This document shows, in pieces, positions 1-7,072 of a stretch of DNA of 8,063 nt; the first letter of the stretch is position 1, and every line of letters begins with the position of its first letter. Origin of the DNA: Alphaproteobacteria bacterium (GTDB lineage: Bacteria; Pseudomonadota; Alphaproteobacteria; Micavibrionales; Micavibrionaceae); assembly GCA_016763095.1 (NCBI GenBank), contig JAESUK010000115.1, forward strand, positions 1-8,063. Direction: 5' to 3'. A program made the position numbers and the translations under genes. Below the pieces are notes generated by a model. That model did no database searches. It was not told the origin of the DNA and saw only the letters and a list, made by a program, of their open reading frames with translations.

Positions 1-487
1 GCCAAAATGCACGTGAGACTAGCCGCTTAAGATAATACTCTTTCAAGTAGGCCTTACTCTCCCCTTGCTCTGTTCTTACCCATGGGTTTAATAAAACCAA
101 CCCCTTTACTCTGTCATCACCGGCTGCATAAAAACCAATAGCGGACGCTGCATCACACAAGCCCCACAAAACAACTTTTTTCACTGACGCATTATGCTCA
201 AAAAATATATTAACGGCCGCTTTAATATCTGGCTGGGCTTGTTCAAAGTCTTGCATAACACCACTACTATCGCCCATACCCCGATAATCAAAACGAAGTA
301 CCGACACACCCTGCTCAGCCAAAAATCGTGCAAGTACAACAAATTGACGATGGCTTCCTACACGATATTGAGGACCACCAACAACCAGAACCATTCCAAC
401 AGTTAACGGTCTCTCTGGCTGATACAAAATCCCCATGACCGTTTCACCTTCACATGCGTAGGCAATGGCCTTTTTACTATGACTCAT
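1..487 (-). CDS. Exosortase A system-associated hydrolase 1 (alpha/beta hydrolase), C-terminus cut by window edge
   Basis: The first 162 codons are present; the rest lies left of the window (the family is usually about 270 residues). Visible parts are a conserved early block GGPQYRVGSHRQFV (residues 37-50), the beta-turn motif FDYRGMGDS (66-74), and a nucleophile elbow GLCDA (109-113). The elbow places Cys111 where most alpha/beta hydrolases have Ser. LNPWVR follows at 133-138. This combination is typical of the XrtA/PEP-CTERM-linked hydrolase 1 family (TIGR03100), whose substrate is unknown. The Cys suggests a thiol nucleophile, possibly for thioester chemistry with the carrier protein two genes upstream; that is inference. 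It starts 9 bases after the hydrolase 2 stop, so the two are probably co-transcribed. No clear Shine-Dalgarno is seen. The catalytic His, if present, would lie outside the window. Confidence 0.9.
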   Translation of the reverse strand, partial: MSHSKKAIAYACEGETVMGILYQPERPLTVGMVLVVGGPQYRVGSHRQFVVLARFLAEQGVSVLRFDYRGMGDSSGVMQDFEQAQPDIKAAVNIFFEHNASVKKVVLWGLCDAASAIGFYAAGDDRVKGLVLLNPWVRTEQGESKAYLKEYYLKRLVSRAFW

Positions 488-496
488 CGCCAACGC

Positions 497-1300
497 CTAT
501 ACAAACACATCACTCGTCGCCGACACTAATTCTGAAACTTCAGCAATTTCTTGATTAGCCCAAAAATTTTCCCCAATTATAGTCTGTTGATAAACAGCAA
601 CACCCCTATCTTTCAAGGATTGAAGCACTTTAGTCGCGGCCAAAGGCACCGGTTGATTTTCTGATGCCAACACGTCAAACCAATACCATTCAATTGTCGA
701 ACTAAACTCGCCTGCCGACATCGTTTTTTCATCTAACGCCAGCACCAACGCCTTACTCAGCCCATAGCCCGCCACTTCTATCACGCCTTGTTTAAGTAAT
801 TCATCTCGTAACGACTGTGCTGTTTCTTTATCACCATCCATCATACTGCTGGCAATTCTTAATCGTAAAAACTGATTAATCATCTGTTTTCCCGATAAAA
901 CGGGCTTCCAAAAAACCACTTTTCCAATACCAGATGAGTGCCGTTGCATAAAATCATGAATCAGCAAACACCCCATGCGCAAACCAATTAAATGTATACG
1001 CTGAACCTTTTGTTCTTTGAGCTGATCGGTTAATTGTTGAAGGTTATCTAACCACGTTGCCCAGTCTGCACATTCAAAATCACCTTCACTGTCCCCTGTA
1101 CCGAACAGGTCAAGAATGACCATTTGCACCCCTTTGCTAGCTAAGGAATGGCCTAGCAACGCCATCATTCGGCGAGACTTGTTCATCTCCTCAGCAAAGG
1201 GCGGAACAAATATGACAACCTGACCATTAGGCCTATCGGGAACAAAGGATTGTACGAATAACCGACCTTTTGCAGTCTCAAGAAAATACGGCTGCAACAT
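497..1300 (-). CDS. Exosortase A system-associated hydrolase 2 (alpha/beta-hydrolase fold, non-canonical active site)
   Basis: A full-length 267-residue alpha/beta-hydrolase-fold protein with the signature of XrtA-linked hydrolase 2 (TIGR03101). It has FVPPFAEEMNKSRR at residues 31-44, DLFGTGDSEG at 64-73 and an elbow GLRMG at 106-110. In the elbow the nucleophile Ser is replaced by Arg108. The last His in the protein is His121, so the usual C-terminal catalytic His is also missing. The region where it would sit reads GENFW (243-247). An ordinary Ser-His-Asp hydrolase mechanism is therefore unlikely. As far as I recall the Arg elbow is typical of this family, so this is not decay of one copy. 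No signal peptide is seen, so it is probably cytoplasmic. It lies 9 bases behind the carrier protein gene and 9 bases before hydrolase 1. It may be a regulatory or scaffold partner of hydrolase 1 (inference). Confidence 0.9.
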   Translation of the reverse strand: MLQPYFLETAKGRLFVQSFVPDRPNGQVVIFVPPFAEEMNKSRRMMALLGHSLASKGVQMVILDLFGTGDSEGDFECADWATWLDNLQQLTDQLKEQKVQRIHLIGLRMGCLLIHDFMQRHSSGIGKVVFWKPVLSGKQMINQFLRLRIASSMMDGDKETAQSLRDELLKQGVIEVAGYGLSKALVLALDEKTMSAGEFSSTIEWYWFDVLASENQPVPLAATKVLQSLKDRGVAVYQQTIIGENFWANQEIAEVSELVSATSDVFV

Positions 1301-1309
1301 TATTCGTGT

Positions 1310-1561
1310 TTATGCGGCTAATTTTTCAATAACAAATTGATGCAATGACCCTAGCGTTTCAAACGTTTCTGCGCTAATTTCGTCATCTTCAACAAAAATG
1401 TCGTATTGGTCTTCAATCGTTGTTAAAACCGACACAACTGCCATCGAATCAAATTCGGGTATTGCCCCTAACAAGGGCGTATCTTCTGCTAAATCCATGC
1501 TCGCCAACTCCAACCCTAACACCACGGCAACAATCTCTCTTATGTGCTCTAACTTGACCAA
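1310..1561 (-). CDS. Acyl carrier protein, XrtA-cluster type
   Basis: A small acidic protein of 83 residues with the carrier-protein fold. The helix 1 region is HIREIVAVVLGLE, followed by the motif EFDSMAVV (36-43), in which Ser39 would receive 4'-phosphopantetheine, and then an acidic helix 2/3 region. It would hold an acyl group as a thioester in the cytoplasm. It leads an operon with the two exosortase A system hydrolases. In related islands such a carrier accompanies an acyl-CoA ligase and a PLP decarboxylase, not seen here. The start is a TTG. I choose the TTG at 1561 over the one at 1567 because GAGG at 1573-1570 is 8 bases from the former and only 2 from the latter; the longer form would add two residues. 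The acyl group carried is unknown. Confidence 0.88.
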   Translation of the reverse strand: MVKLEHIREIVAVVLGLELASMDLAEDTPLLGAIPEFDSMAVVSVLTTIEDQYDIFVEDDEISAETFETLGSLHQFVIEKLAA

Positions 1562-1569
1562 AACCAACC

Positions 1570-1573
1570 CCTC
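1570..1573 (-). promoter_or_regulatory. Ribosome binding site that decides the carrier protein start
   Basis: On the minus strand the bases read GAGG, within GAGGGG. They lie 8 bases before a TTG at 1561-1559 and 2 bases before a TTG at 1567-1565. The normal spacing favours the inner TTG, and no ATG or GTG is better placed. Confidence 0.6.
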
Positions 1574-1591
1574 GTCTTTATTGTTATGCTT

Positions 1592-1597
1592 ATTATA
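1592..1597 (-). promoter_or_regulatory. Candidate sigma-70 -10 box for the carrier protein/hydrolase operon
   Basis: A perfect TATAAT on the minus strand, 18 bases upstream of the GAGG ribosome site. It would start transcription near 1585 and give a short leader of about 25 bases. The -35 region is weak: the best match, TTGGGT at 1622-1617, has a long 19-base spacer. It lies in the 76-base gap after the protease stop, so the operon could have its own promoter rather than depend on read-through. Confidence 0.45.
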
Positions 1598-1637
1598 GTC
1601 GATACTTTATAAAACAACCCAAACCACTACCAGCAAA

Positions 1638-2402
1638 CTACTGTAAACCTGCCTTTTTAAGTAATGCATTTATATATTTTGATGGTATCGCGTAAGTAAT
1701 ACCACTGGGCGCACTCAATACTGCCTCTTTAGACTTTTTAACGAACACGCTATTAACAACACCAATGACGTGGCCTGTATCAACACGATATACAGGGCTG
1801 CCACTATTGCCTGGATAAGCAATAGCATCTAATTGAAATACTCTAAATGGATTCCTCTTACGCTTTATTTGTTCAGCTGTTAATTGCCTAGAAGAGGGAG
1901 CTGGTGTGACTATTGGTGGTTTGCCTGAGACAATACCTTCGTGTGTAACAGGGTACTGCCCTAGCACCATACCAATTGGAAAGCCGGTAAAAGCAAACCG
2001 TTCCCCTTCACGAACATTTGACGAACTCCCAATAGTTACTGCTGGTAATGGAGCACCCTTAATTTTCAATAAGGCCAAATCATGCACTTCATCACGTAAT
2101 ACCAGCTTGGCGTAACGTGGTATTGGTTTACTCCCTTCGCCCGTAAAAATCACCAACGCTTCTTTTTTCTCATGCTTTATTTTTTTTGGCACGACGTGAT
2201 CATTCGTTATTACATACCGGCCGTTAGCAACAACAAAACCAGTGCCGTAAAAAATAACTCTAGGCGTGCGAGTTAACATGACCGTTGCGACAGAAACCAC
2301 ACTCTGTTTAATGTGACTTATCGTACCTGGTAAGGTTGAACTAAAAGCTAACGTACAATGGCTGATAGTTATTGCTACAACAATACATATTCTCTTCAAC
2401 AT
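1638..2402 (-). CDS. Exported trypsin-like serine protease (no PDZ domain)
   Basis: A 254-residue protein with an N-terminal signal peptide (MLKR followed by a hydrophobic stretch to about residue 20, cleavage near LAFS/S) and one trypsin-fold domain. The triad is readable: His69 in ITNDHV, Asp108 in HDLALLKI and Ser200 in GNSGSP. GTGF (53-56) is the usual strand before the His. This resembles the protease half of DegP/HtrA, but the protein stops right after the fold, so there is no PDZ domain and no HtrA-type hexamer is implied. It would act in the periplasm or outside the cell. An in-frame GTG at 2459 would add 19 residues ahead of the signal peptide and overlap the divergent gene, so the ATG at 2402 is preferred. 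Trypsin-like proteases are common near XrtA islands; a role in processing exported proteins is inference. Confidence 0.88.
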   Translation of the reverse strand: MLKRICIVVAITISHCTLAFSSTLPGTISHIKQSVVSVATVMLTRTPRVIFYGTGFVVANGRYVITNDHVVPKKIKHEKKEALVIFTGEGSKPIPRYAKLVLRDEVHDLALLKIKGAPLPAVTIGSSSNVREGERFAFTGFPIGMVLGQYPVTHEGIVSGKPPIVTPAPSSRQLTAEQIKRKRNPFRVFQLDAIAYPGNSGSPVYRVDTGHVIGVVNSVFVKKSKEAVLSAPSGITYAIPSKYINALLKKAGLQ

Positions 2403-2449
2403 CAAATTATTTTCCCGTAAAACATTACTTCTGCTAGGCTTAACACCAG

Positions 2450-3598
2450 ATGAAAGCACTTTTAAAATACACTTCGTGGTACTTAATTATATCGAGTATA
2501 GCGGTACATATAATTGTTTCTGGCATTCTTATTCTTAAGCCCGAATTTAGCAAAAAAGCCTTCAACTACGCTATAAACTATTTATCGCCCTTTGTCCCTA
2601 CTGTATTTGCTGGCGCCAGCATTAAACCCAAAGACACTTTGGACGTAGAGATTGCCAACCAATTTGGCAACTGGATCCCACAAAACACCCGAAACATCCC
2701 TAAAAAAGTTATTAAAATTGGCTCGAAAACATACGCCTCGTTTAAACAAGCTTCACCGCACATAAAAGATGGCGACACCGTCATCATCGGCCCAGGCACC
2801 TATCATGAACCATTCATCATAAAAGCTAATTATGTAAAAATTATCGGTGCAGGGCACGTCATTATTGAAAACACTCAGGCTGAGGGTAAAGGCGCTATAT
2901 TAACTAAGGGAGATTTCACATCCATTAGTAATATTGAGTGCCGAAATATTACTGTAGCTGATAACAATGGCGCCTGCGTAAGGCATGAAGGTAGTCACCT
3001 AGAACTGAATCACGTGTATTTTCACGATAGCCAATCGGGGCTTTTAGCCGGCAAACATGCGGGTTTAGTAGCGATTAACAATAGTCGGTTCGAAAAATTG
3101 GGTAAAAATGGACAGGCCCACGGCGTATATACCAACGGAGGGGAACTGTATATAACGAACAGTCTATTTATTGCAGCCCAAAGTGAAGGGCATGAAATCA
3201 AGTCCCGCTCAAGAATAACCGTCATAAAAAATAGCGTTATCGCCTCACTTTCATCAATAGACAGTCGCCTTATTGATGTTTCACAGGGCGGTATATTATC
3301 CATTAAAAACTCAATACTTCAGCAAGGGCCCTTTACTGCAAATGGCGACATGATAGGGTTTGGTCTGGAAGGCATGCCATATCCAAAAAATTCCATCGAG
3401 CTTTCTGGAAACACCTTTATTCTTGAACGAAACGGGCACAATGTGTTAATTCATAAAAAACTTGAATCCACCCTTTTAACAAGTAAAAACAATCTGATTA
3501 TTGCTAAAGAGGACATCCAGCTCCCTGGCTTTAATTTGTTTCATGAAACAAGAGAAGATGCTGGCTTCAAACCTTACCCATTCATCCCAAAACTATAG
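2450..3598 (+). CDS. Membrane-anchored right-handed parallel beta-helix protein (polysaccharide lyase/epimerase-like)
   Basis: 382 residues. A basic start (MKALLKY) and a hydrophobic segment at about residues 10-30 form a signal anchor, so the rest should face the periplasm. From about residue 87 it shows a beta-helix: the entry coil DGDTVIIGPGTYHEPF (107-122) is typical, followed by short repeats with inward Ile/Val and Asn turns, such as VAINNSRF, LYITNSLF, ITVIKNSVI and LSIKNSIL. Two blocks, AHGVYTNG (223-230) and GHEIKSRS (247-254), supply clustered His, Lys and Arg that could form an active site. Pectate lyase-like folds of this kind cut or epimerise acidic polysaccharides; the substrate here is unknown. 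It is divergent from the protease (47 bases between starts) and ends 3 bases from the convergent glycosyltransferase stop. The ribosome site is weak (AGG 11 bases upstream). Confidence 0.85.
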   Translation: MKALLKYTSWYLIISSIAVHIIVSGILILKPEFSKKAFNYAINYLSPFVPTVFAGASIKPKDTLDVEIANQFGNWIPQNTRNIPKKVIKIGSKTYASFKQASPHIKDGDTVIIGPGTYHEPFIIKANYVKIIGAGHVIIENTQAEGKGAILTKGDFTSISNIECRNITVADNNGACVRHEGSHLELNHVYFHDSQSGLLAGKHAGLVAINNSRFEKLGKNGQAHGVYTNGGELYITNSLFIAAQSEGHEIKSRSRITVIKNSVIASLSSIDSRLIDVSQGGILSIKNSILQQGPFTANGDMIGFGLEGMPYPKNSIELSGNTFILERNGHNVLIHKKLESTLLTSKNNLIIAKEDIQLPGFNLFHETREDAGFKPYPFIPKL

Positions 3599-3601
3599 TC
3601 T

Positions 3602-4780
3602 TCATTGAAGTAACGTTACTAATTTCTTACCACTTTCCGCCCAACTGAAGTTTTGTTCAACAAACACTCTATTTTCAGGAACTGAAGAGTTTCCATTCAA
3701 TTTATTTAACACAAAATCACAAAATGAATCAGGGTCATCTACCACGCTCACACCTTCAATACCCGCACCAATACCTTCCATCGCAGCAGATGTTGCCACA
3801 ATTGGCTTTTCCATAGCCATCGCCTCTAACACTTTATTTTGTATCCCTCGCGCAATGCGCAGGGGTGCAACTATAACTTGGGCGTATTGTAAATAAGGCT
3901 GCATATCTTTGACACGGCCAGTCACAACCACACTATTATTTTTTTGTAATTTTTTAACTGCATCGGTAGGGTTTGAGCCCACTATATAAAAAACGGCATT
4001 AGCATGCACACGCTGTATGCTAGCTAACACATGTTCTACAAACCAAACAACCGCATCAACATTAGCCCAATAGTCCATCGCCCCTGTAAATAAGATAACC
4101 CTTTCACCTTGTTGGTAGGGTGTATCAAAACCGCTACTCGGTTTAAAAAAATCTACATCGACACCATTATTAACAAAACCAACTTTTTCCGAGACTTCTG
4201 GCGCCAGCTGTTTGAACATGCTTGCCTCCTTTTCAGAAACAAACAACGTATCTTTTGCTAGCGTCGCCACCAACTTTTCATATTCAAACAGCCGGTCAGA
4301 CTCTCTTTTATAAACCCAACTAATGGGCCAAGGTTTTTTTTCAGCGTATTGGCGCCATTTATCCGAATCAATATCCACAAAATCAGCTACCATCTCAATA
4401 TTTTTAAATGGCGTTACAAACTGTGCCATAACCGATGAAAATATAAATGATTTTTTAATATGGTGCTCGCTGATAACCTGTTGAACCCAATGGTGCATCT
4501 CAGCAACATCATAGTAGGGAACACTTAACGGCTCACCTGTTAACAGACCTTTTGCACTCATCAGCGTTCTTACTCTCGGGTTAATCTGCAGCAAATTCAC
4601 TTCCGAACATAACTGTTCAACTTGGGCTTGATAAACAACATCCTCCGGGTCATCAATAAAAGCGCCTAAATAAATATTAAAATGGTTCGAAAGGTATTTT
4701 AAAAAATGAAACGAACGAATCTTGTCCCCCTTATTGGGAGGAAAGGGAATACGGTGAACTAAAAAAAGCAAATTATCCAT
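3602..4780 (-). CDS. Family GT4-like glycosyltransferase of the PEP-CTERM/XrtA system (Stp1/TIGR03087 type)
   Basis: A 392-residue GT-B glycosyltransferase. The N-terminus, HRIPFPPNKGDKIRSFH (9-25), is the hallmark of the XrtA-linked sugar transferase family. Further matches are VNNGVD (203-208) opening the nucleotide-sugar-binding domain, FTGAMDYWANVDAV (231-244), and ARGIQNKVLEAMAM (310-323), where Glu319 sits at the position that contacts the donor nucleotide sugar in GT4 enzymes. It would add a sugar from a nucleotide donor to a lipid-linked precursor on the cytoplasmic face; donor and acceptor are unknown. I start at the ATG at 4780 because family members begin a few residues before the HRIP motif. 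An in-frame ATG at 4801 would add seven residues, and neither has a strong ribosome site. It is a lone minus-strand gene between two plus-strand ones. Confidence 0.9.
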   Translation of the reverse strand: MDNLLFLVHRIPFPPNKGDKIRSFHFLKYLSNHFNIYLGAFIDDPEDVVYQAQVEQLCSEVNLLQINPRVRTLMSAKGLLTGEPLSVPYYDVAEMHHWVQQVISEHHIKKSFIFSSVMAQFVTPFKNIEMVADFVDIDSDKWRQYAEKKPWPISWVYKRESDRLFEYEKLVATLAKDTLFVSEKEASMFKQLAPEVSEKVGFVNNGVDVDFFKPSSGFDTPYQQGERVILFTGAMDYWANVDAVVWFVEHVLASIQRVHANAVFYIVGSNPTDAVKKLQKNNSVVVTGRVKDMQPYLQYAQVIVAPLRIARGIQNKVLEAMAMEKPIVATSAAMEGIGAGIEGVSVVDDPDSFCDFVLNKLNGNSSVPENRVFVEQNFSWAESGKKLVTLLQ

Positions 4781-4880
4781 TCTTGTGCACGGCAAAGTCA
4801 TGATCGATTGAACTAAACTTTAGCATAATTTCCTAAAACATTTTTCCATCCTCAACTATACTTCGACTCAAATAACACTT
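4781..4880. promoter_or_regulatory. Divergent intergenic region between glycosyltransferase and aminotransferase operon
   Basis: About 80-100 A+T-rich bases separate the two divergent starts, so promoters for both directions should lie here or in the gene ends. On the plus strand TATACT at 4857-4862 could be a -10 box for the 4881 operon, giving a leader of about 12 bases, but no good -35 element is 16-18 bases upstream. No hairpin or palindromic operator was seen. Confidence 0.3.
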
Positions 4881-6089
4881 ATGGATTTCCCGCTTCAGCA
4901 CATGGATATTAGAAACTTCCCGCCGCCAAAAATCCCGCTATCACCCGTCCTAGATAACAATCACGCTCCAAATTCGCATCCAGAAAAAACGCCCTCTATT
5001 TTTGATGCGAAATACAAATTAAACACCACCAGCGGGCGTGCTGCTTTATCCATTGCATTAGAAGAGTGCGGAACCACTAACGAGCATGAAGTACTTATCC
5101 CTTCATACCATTGTGAGTCGATGATCTCACCAACATTACGCTTAAATGCGAAAGCTATTTTCTACCGAATTAATAGCGATACCAGCCCAAACCTTACTGA
5201 TTTAAAGAAAAAAATATCACCGAAAACCAAAGCCATTATCGTTACTCATTTCTTTGGTTTCACTGAAGACTTAACTGATATTCGACAGTTATGCGATACA
5301 CACAATATTTGCTTAATTGAAGACTGCGCTCATGCTTTTTTTGGACAAATCAATCGGCAATCAGTTGGCACGGTTGGCGACTATGCGATAGCCAGCACAA
5401 TGAAATTTTTTCCTGTTTTTGATGGCGGAATCTTAGCATCGCAAAAATATAACCTCCAAAACATATCTTTAAAACAGCCAAGCTTATCCTTTCAAGTAAA
5501 ATCATGGATTAACGCTGTAGAAAGAGCACTGGCTTATAAACGATTAGGAGCACGTGGGAAAGTTCTCAATACTTTGTTATCTATCAAGACCACATGTTGG
5601 TCATTCATAAAAGGACTCCGGCCACAAGAAAGTGTAGTAACCAGCTCACCTGGTTCATCAGAAGGCGGCTTTGGCTTAGATGAAAATTGGATTTATGTCA
5701 AGTCCACGGTCTCTTCTCAAAAAACAATCATAAATGCAGACTATTCAGATATTAGCAAAAAAAGGCGTGCGTACTATGAATTATTAGATGATGCGTTAAG
5801 AGACCTACCGTCTTGCGAACCGCTATTCAAAAATTTACCACATGATGTTGTACCACTCGTATACCCTTTAAAATTTCAGTGCCCTGAACAATATTTCTCA
5901 GCCCTTAAGGAAAAAGGCGTACCCATATGGCGTTTCGGGGAATATTTAGATGAAAAAGTAACACCTGAAGAATTTCCCATTAGCCGTGAGCTATCCGAAA
6001 CAGTTTTTCAGTTCCCCTGTCACCAATCACTCACCCAAGATGAGTTAGATTGGATGATTAAAACAATTAAAGAAACCATAAAGAGTTAA
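4881..6089 (+). CDS. DegT/DnrJ/EryC1/StrS family PLP-dependent sugar aminotransferase
   Basis: 402 residues with the layout of the DegT fold-type I aminotransferases, which turn keto-sugar nucleotides into amino sugars. Visible landmarks are TSGRAAL (50-56, phosphate-binding turn), IPSYHCES (73-80), EDCAHAF (147-153, where Asp148 would contact the PLP ring nitrogen) and STMKFFPVFDGG (172-183), where Lys175 would bind PLP. The spacing from Lys to GG is exactly as in the common K-x4-GEGG motif, but GE is replaced by FD (Phe180, Asp181). The middle part (about 205-290) is a divergent helical insert. The protein is probably cytoplasmic. It opens a plus-strand operon, with 2 bases to the acyltransferase gene that follows. 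That fits an amino sugar being made and then acylated. An ATG at 4902 is an alternative start; neither has a clear ribosome site. Confidence 0.88.
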   Translation: MDFPLQHMDIRNFPPPKIPLSPVLDNNHAPNSHPEKTPSIFDAKYKLNTTSGRAALSIALEECGTTNEHEVLIPSYHCESMISPTLRLNAKAIFYRINSDTSPNLTDLKKKISPKTKAIIVTHFFGFTEDLTDIRQLCDTHNICLIEDCAHAFFGQINRQSVGTVGDYAIASTMKFFPVFDGGILASQKYNLQNISLKQPSLSFQVKSWINAVERALAYKRLGARGKVLNTLLSIKTTCWSFIKGLRPQESVVTSSPGSSEGGFGLDENWIYVKSTVSSQKTIINADYSDISKKRRAYYELLDDALRDLPSCEPLFKNLPHDVVPLVYPLKFQCPEQYFSALKEKGVPIWRFGEYLDEKVTPEEFPISRELSETVFQFPCHQSLTQDELDWMIKTIKETIKS

Positions 6090-6091
6090 CA

Positions 6092-7063
6092 ATGGATTGC
6101 AAACTATTACCCATTTCATCATTTGAGCAATATGCTAACAACTGGGACGCCCTAAACACATCAGGCCCTAACACTCCCGTATTAAGCTGCCAATTTGTTA
6201 AACCATTATTAAAGCACTTTGGCACAGGCAAGGAGCAACTGGTTATTTTCGGTGAACTTGATAAACCAATAGCATTAAGTATCATCACAAAAGACCGCTT
6301 TGGTTCTTATATCAGTTTTCAACCCTCTCAAGCACCCATAGGCTTATGGGTTCAAGATAAAAGCGTCTCTACAACAGAATTATTAGCTACTTTATTTAAG
6401 AAGCTTCCATTTACAACCATGGTCTTTGGCTTAACCCAACAAGACCCAGACTTAATAGAAAGACCAACAAACATTGGTCGCATTTCGACCTTAGACTACA
6501 TCGATACTGGGAGAGTGAGTCTTGATAAAAGTTTTGATGAATATTGGGCAGAACGTGGAAAAAATTTGCGTCAAAACCTAAATCGCCAAAGAAATCGTTT
6601 AGAACGCGAAGGGGTTTCAAGAACACTTAAAACCATTACCAATGCAGACCAAGTACGTGACGCTATTATCCAATACGGCGAACTAGAAACAGCTGGCTGG
6701 AAGAGTGATCAAGGCACCGCTATGCACATAGATAACGACCAAGGAAAGTTCTATAGCGACATGCTGCAACAGTTTTGCAACGCCAACAATGGTTTTATTT
6801 ACCAATACTTCTACGATGATGAACTCGTCGCAACAGATCTATGTATTAGAAACGAAAACCAGCTCATTATTCTAAAAACAACTTATAACGAAGAGATATC
6901 TACTTCATCACCCGCCATGCTTATGCGTAAAGAGAGCTTTGTACCTATATTTGAAGAAAGAAAATCAAAAACAATAGAGTTTTATGGCAAAGTCATGAAC
7001 TGGCATACCAAATGGACGAAAGAAATTAGAACCATGTATCATATTAATTACAAACGGTTTTAA
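6092..7063 (+). CDS. GNAT-fold acyltransferase of the BcsL/CelD (Acetyltransf_6, FemAB-like) type
   Basis: 323 residues. The pattern is that of the two-lobed GNAT proteins grouped with FemAB and BcsL/CelD. After a poorly conserved first lobe comes the basic segment NLRQNLNRQRNRLEREG (158-174), then GWKSDQGTA (202-210), FIYQYFYDDELVATDLCI (235-252) as the central beta strands, and a C-terminal helix and strand ending in HTKWTKE. Such proteins often occur in exopolysaccharide gene sets and are thought to transfer an acyl or aminoacyl group, for example to an amino sugar. It is not a close match to the PEP-CTERM-specific FemAB protein as I know it. The gene follows the aminotransferase by 2 bases, which suggests translational coupling and a shared pathway; acylation of the new amino group is inference. 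There is no signal peptide. Confidence 0.82.
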   Translation: MDCKLLPISSFEQYANNWDALNTSGPNTPVLSCQFVKPLLKHFGTGKEQLVIFGELDKPIALSIITKDRFGSYISFQPSQAPIGLWVQDKSVSTTELLATLFKKLPFTTMVFGLTQQDPDLIERPTNIGRISTLDYIDTGRVSLDKSFDEYWAERGKNLRQNLNRQRNRLEREGVSRTLKTITNADQVRDAIIQYGELETAGWKSDQGTAMHIDNDQGKFYSDMLQQFCNANNGFIYQYFYDDELVATDLCIRNENQLIILKTTYNEEISTSSPAMLMRKESFVPIFEERKSKTIEFYGKVMNWHTKWTKEIRTMYHINYKRF

Positions 7064-7066
7064 GGA
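7062..7066 (+). promoter_or_regulatory. Strong ribosome binding site for the TPR gene
   Basis: AAGGA lies 6 bases before the ATG at 7073 and overlaps the stop codon of the acyltransferase gene (TAA at 7061-7063). It is the clearest Shine-Dalgarno in the right-hand operon and supports both the start choice and co-transcription. Confidence 0.65.
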
Positions 7067-7072
7067 AAAAAC

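Noticed and set aside
95..108. Short match between 'aaaaccaacccct' near 94 and near 1560
   Set aside because: One short A/C-rich coincidence inside coding sequence, with no further copies or flanking symmetry.
194..406. Plus-strand open frame opposite hydrolase 1
   Set aside because: It lies wholly inside the hydrolase 1 coding region, its translation shows no domain or signal, and the minus-strand frame has clear family motifs.
1398..1598. Plus-strand open frame opposite the carrier protein
   Set aside because: It overlaps the whole carrier protein gene and its promoter and has no recognisable motif; the phosphopantetheine motif is on the other strand.
2337..2357. Lipoprotein signal in the protease (Cys16 after ISH)
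   Set aside because: The residue before Cys is His and the pattern does not match a lipobox; a signal peptidase I site near LAFS/S fits better.
2403..2459. GTG-initiated 19-residue extension of the serine protease
   Set aside because: It would put polar residues ahead of a clear signal peptide and overlap the start of the divergent beta-helix gene; the ATG at 2402 gives a normal exported protein.
6067..6288. Minus-strand frame over the aminotransferase/acyltransferase junction
   Set aside because: It covers two well-supported plus-strand genes, and no domain or ribosome site was seen.
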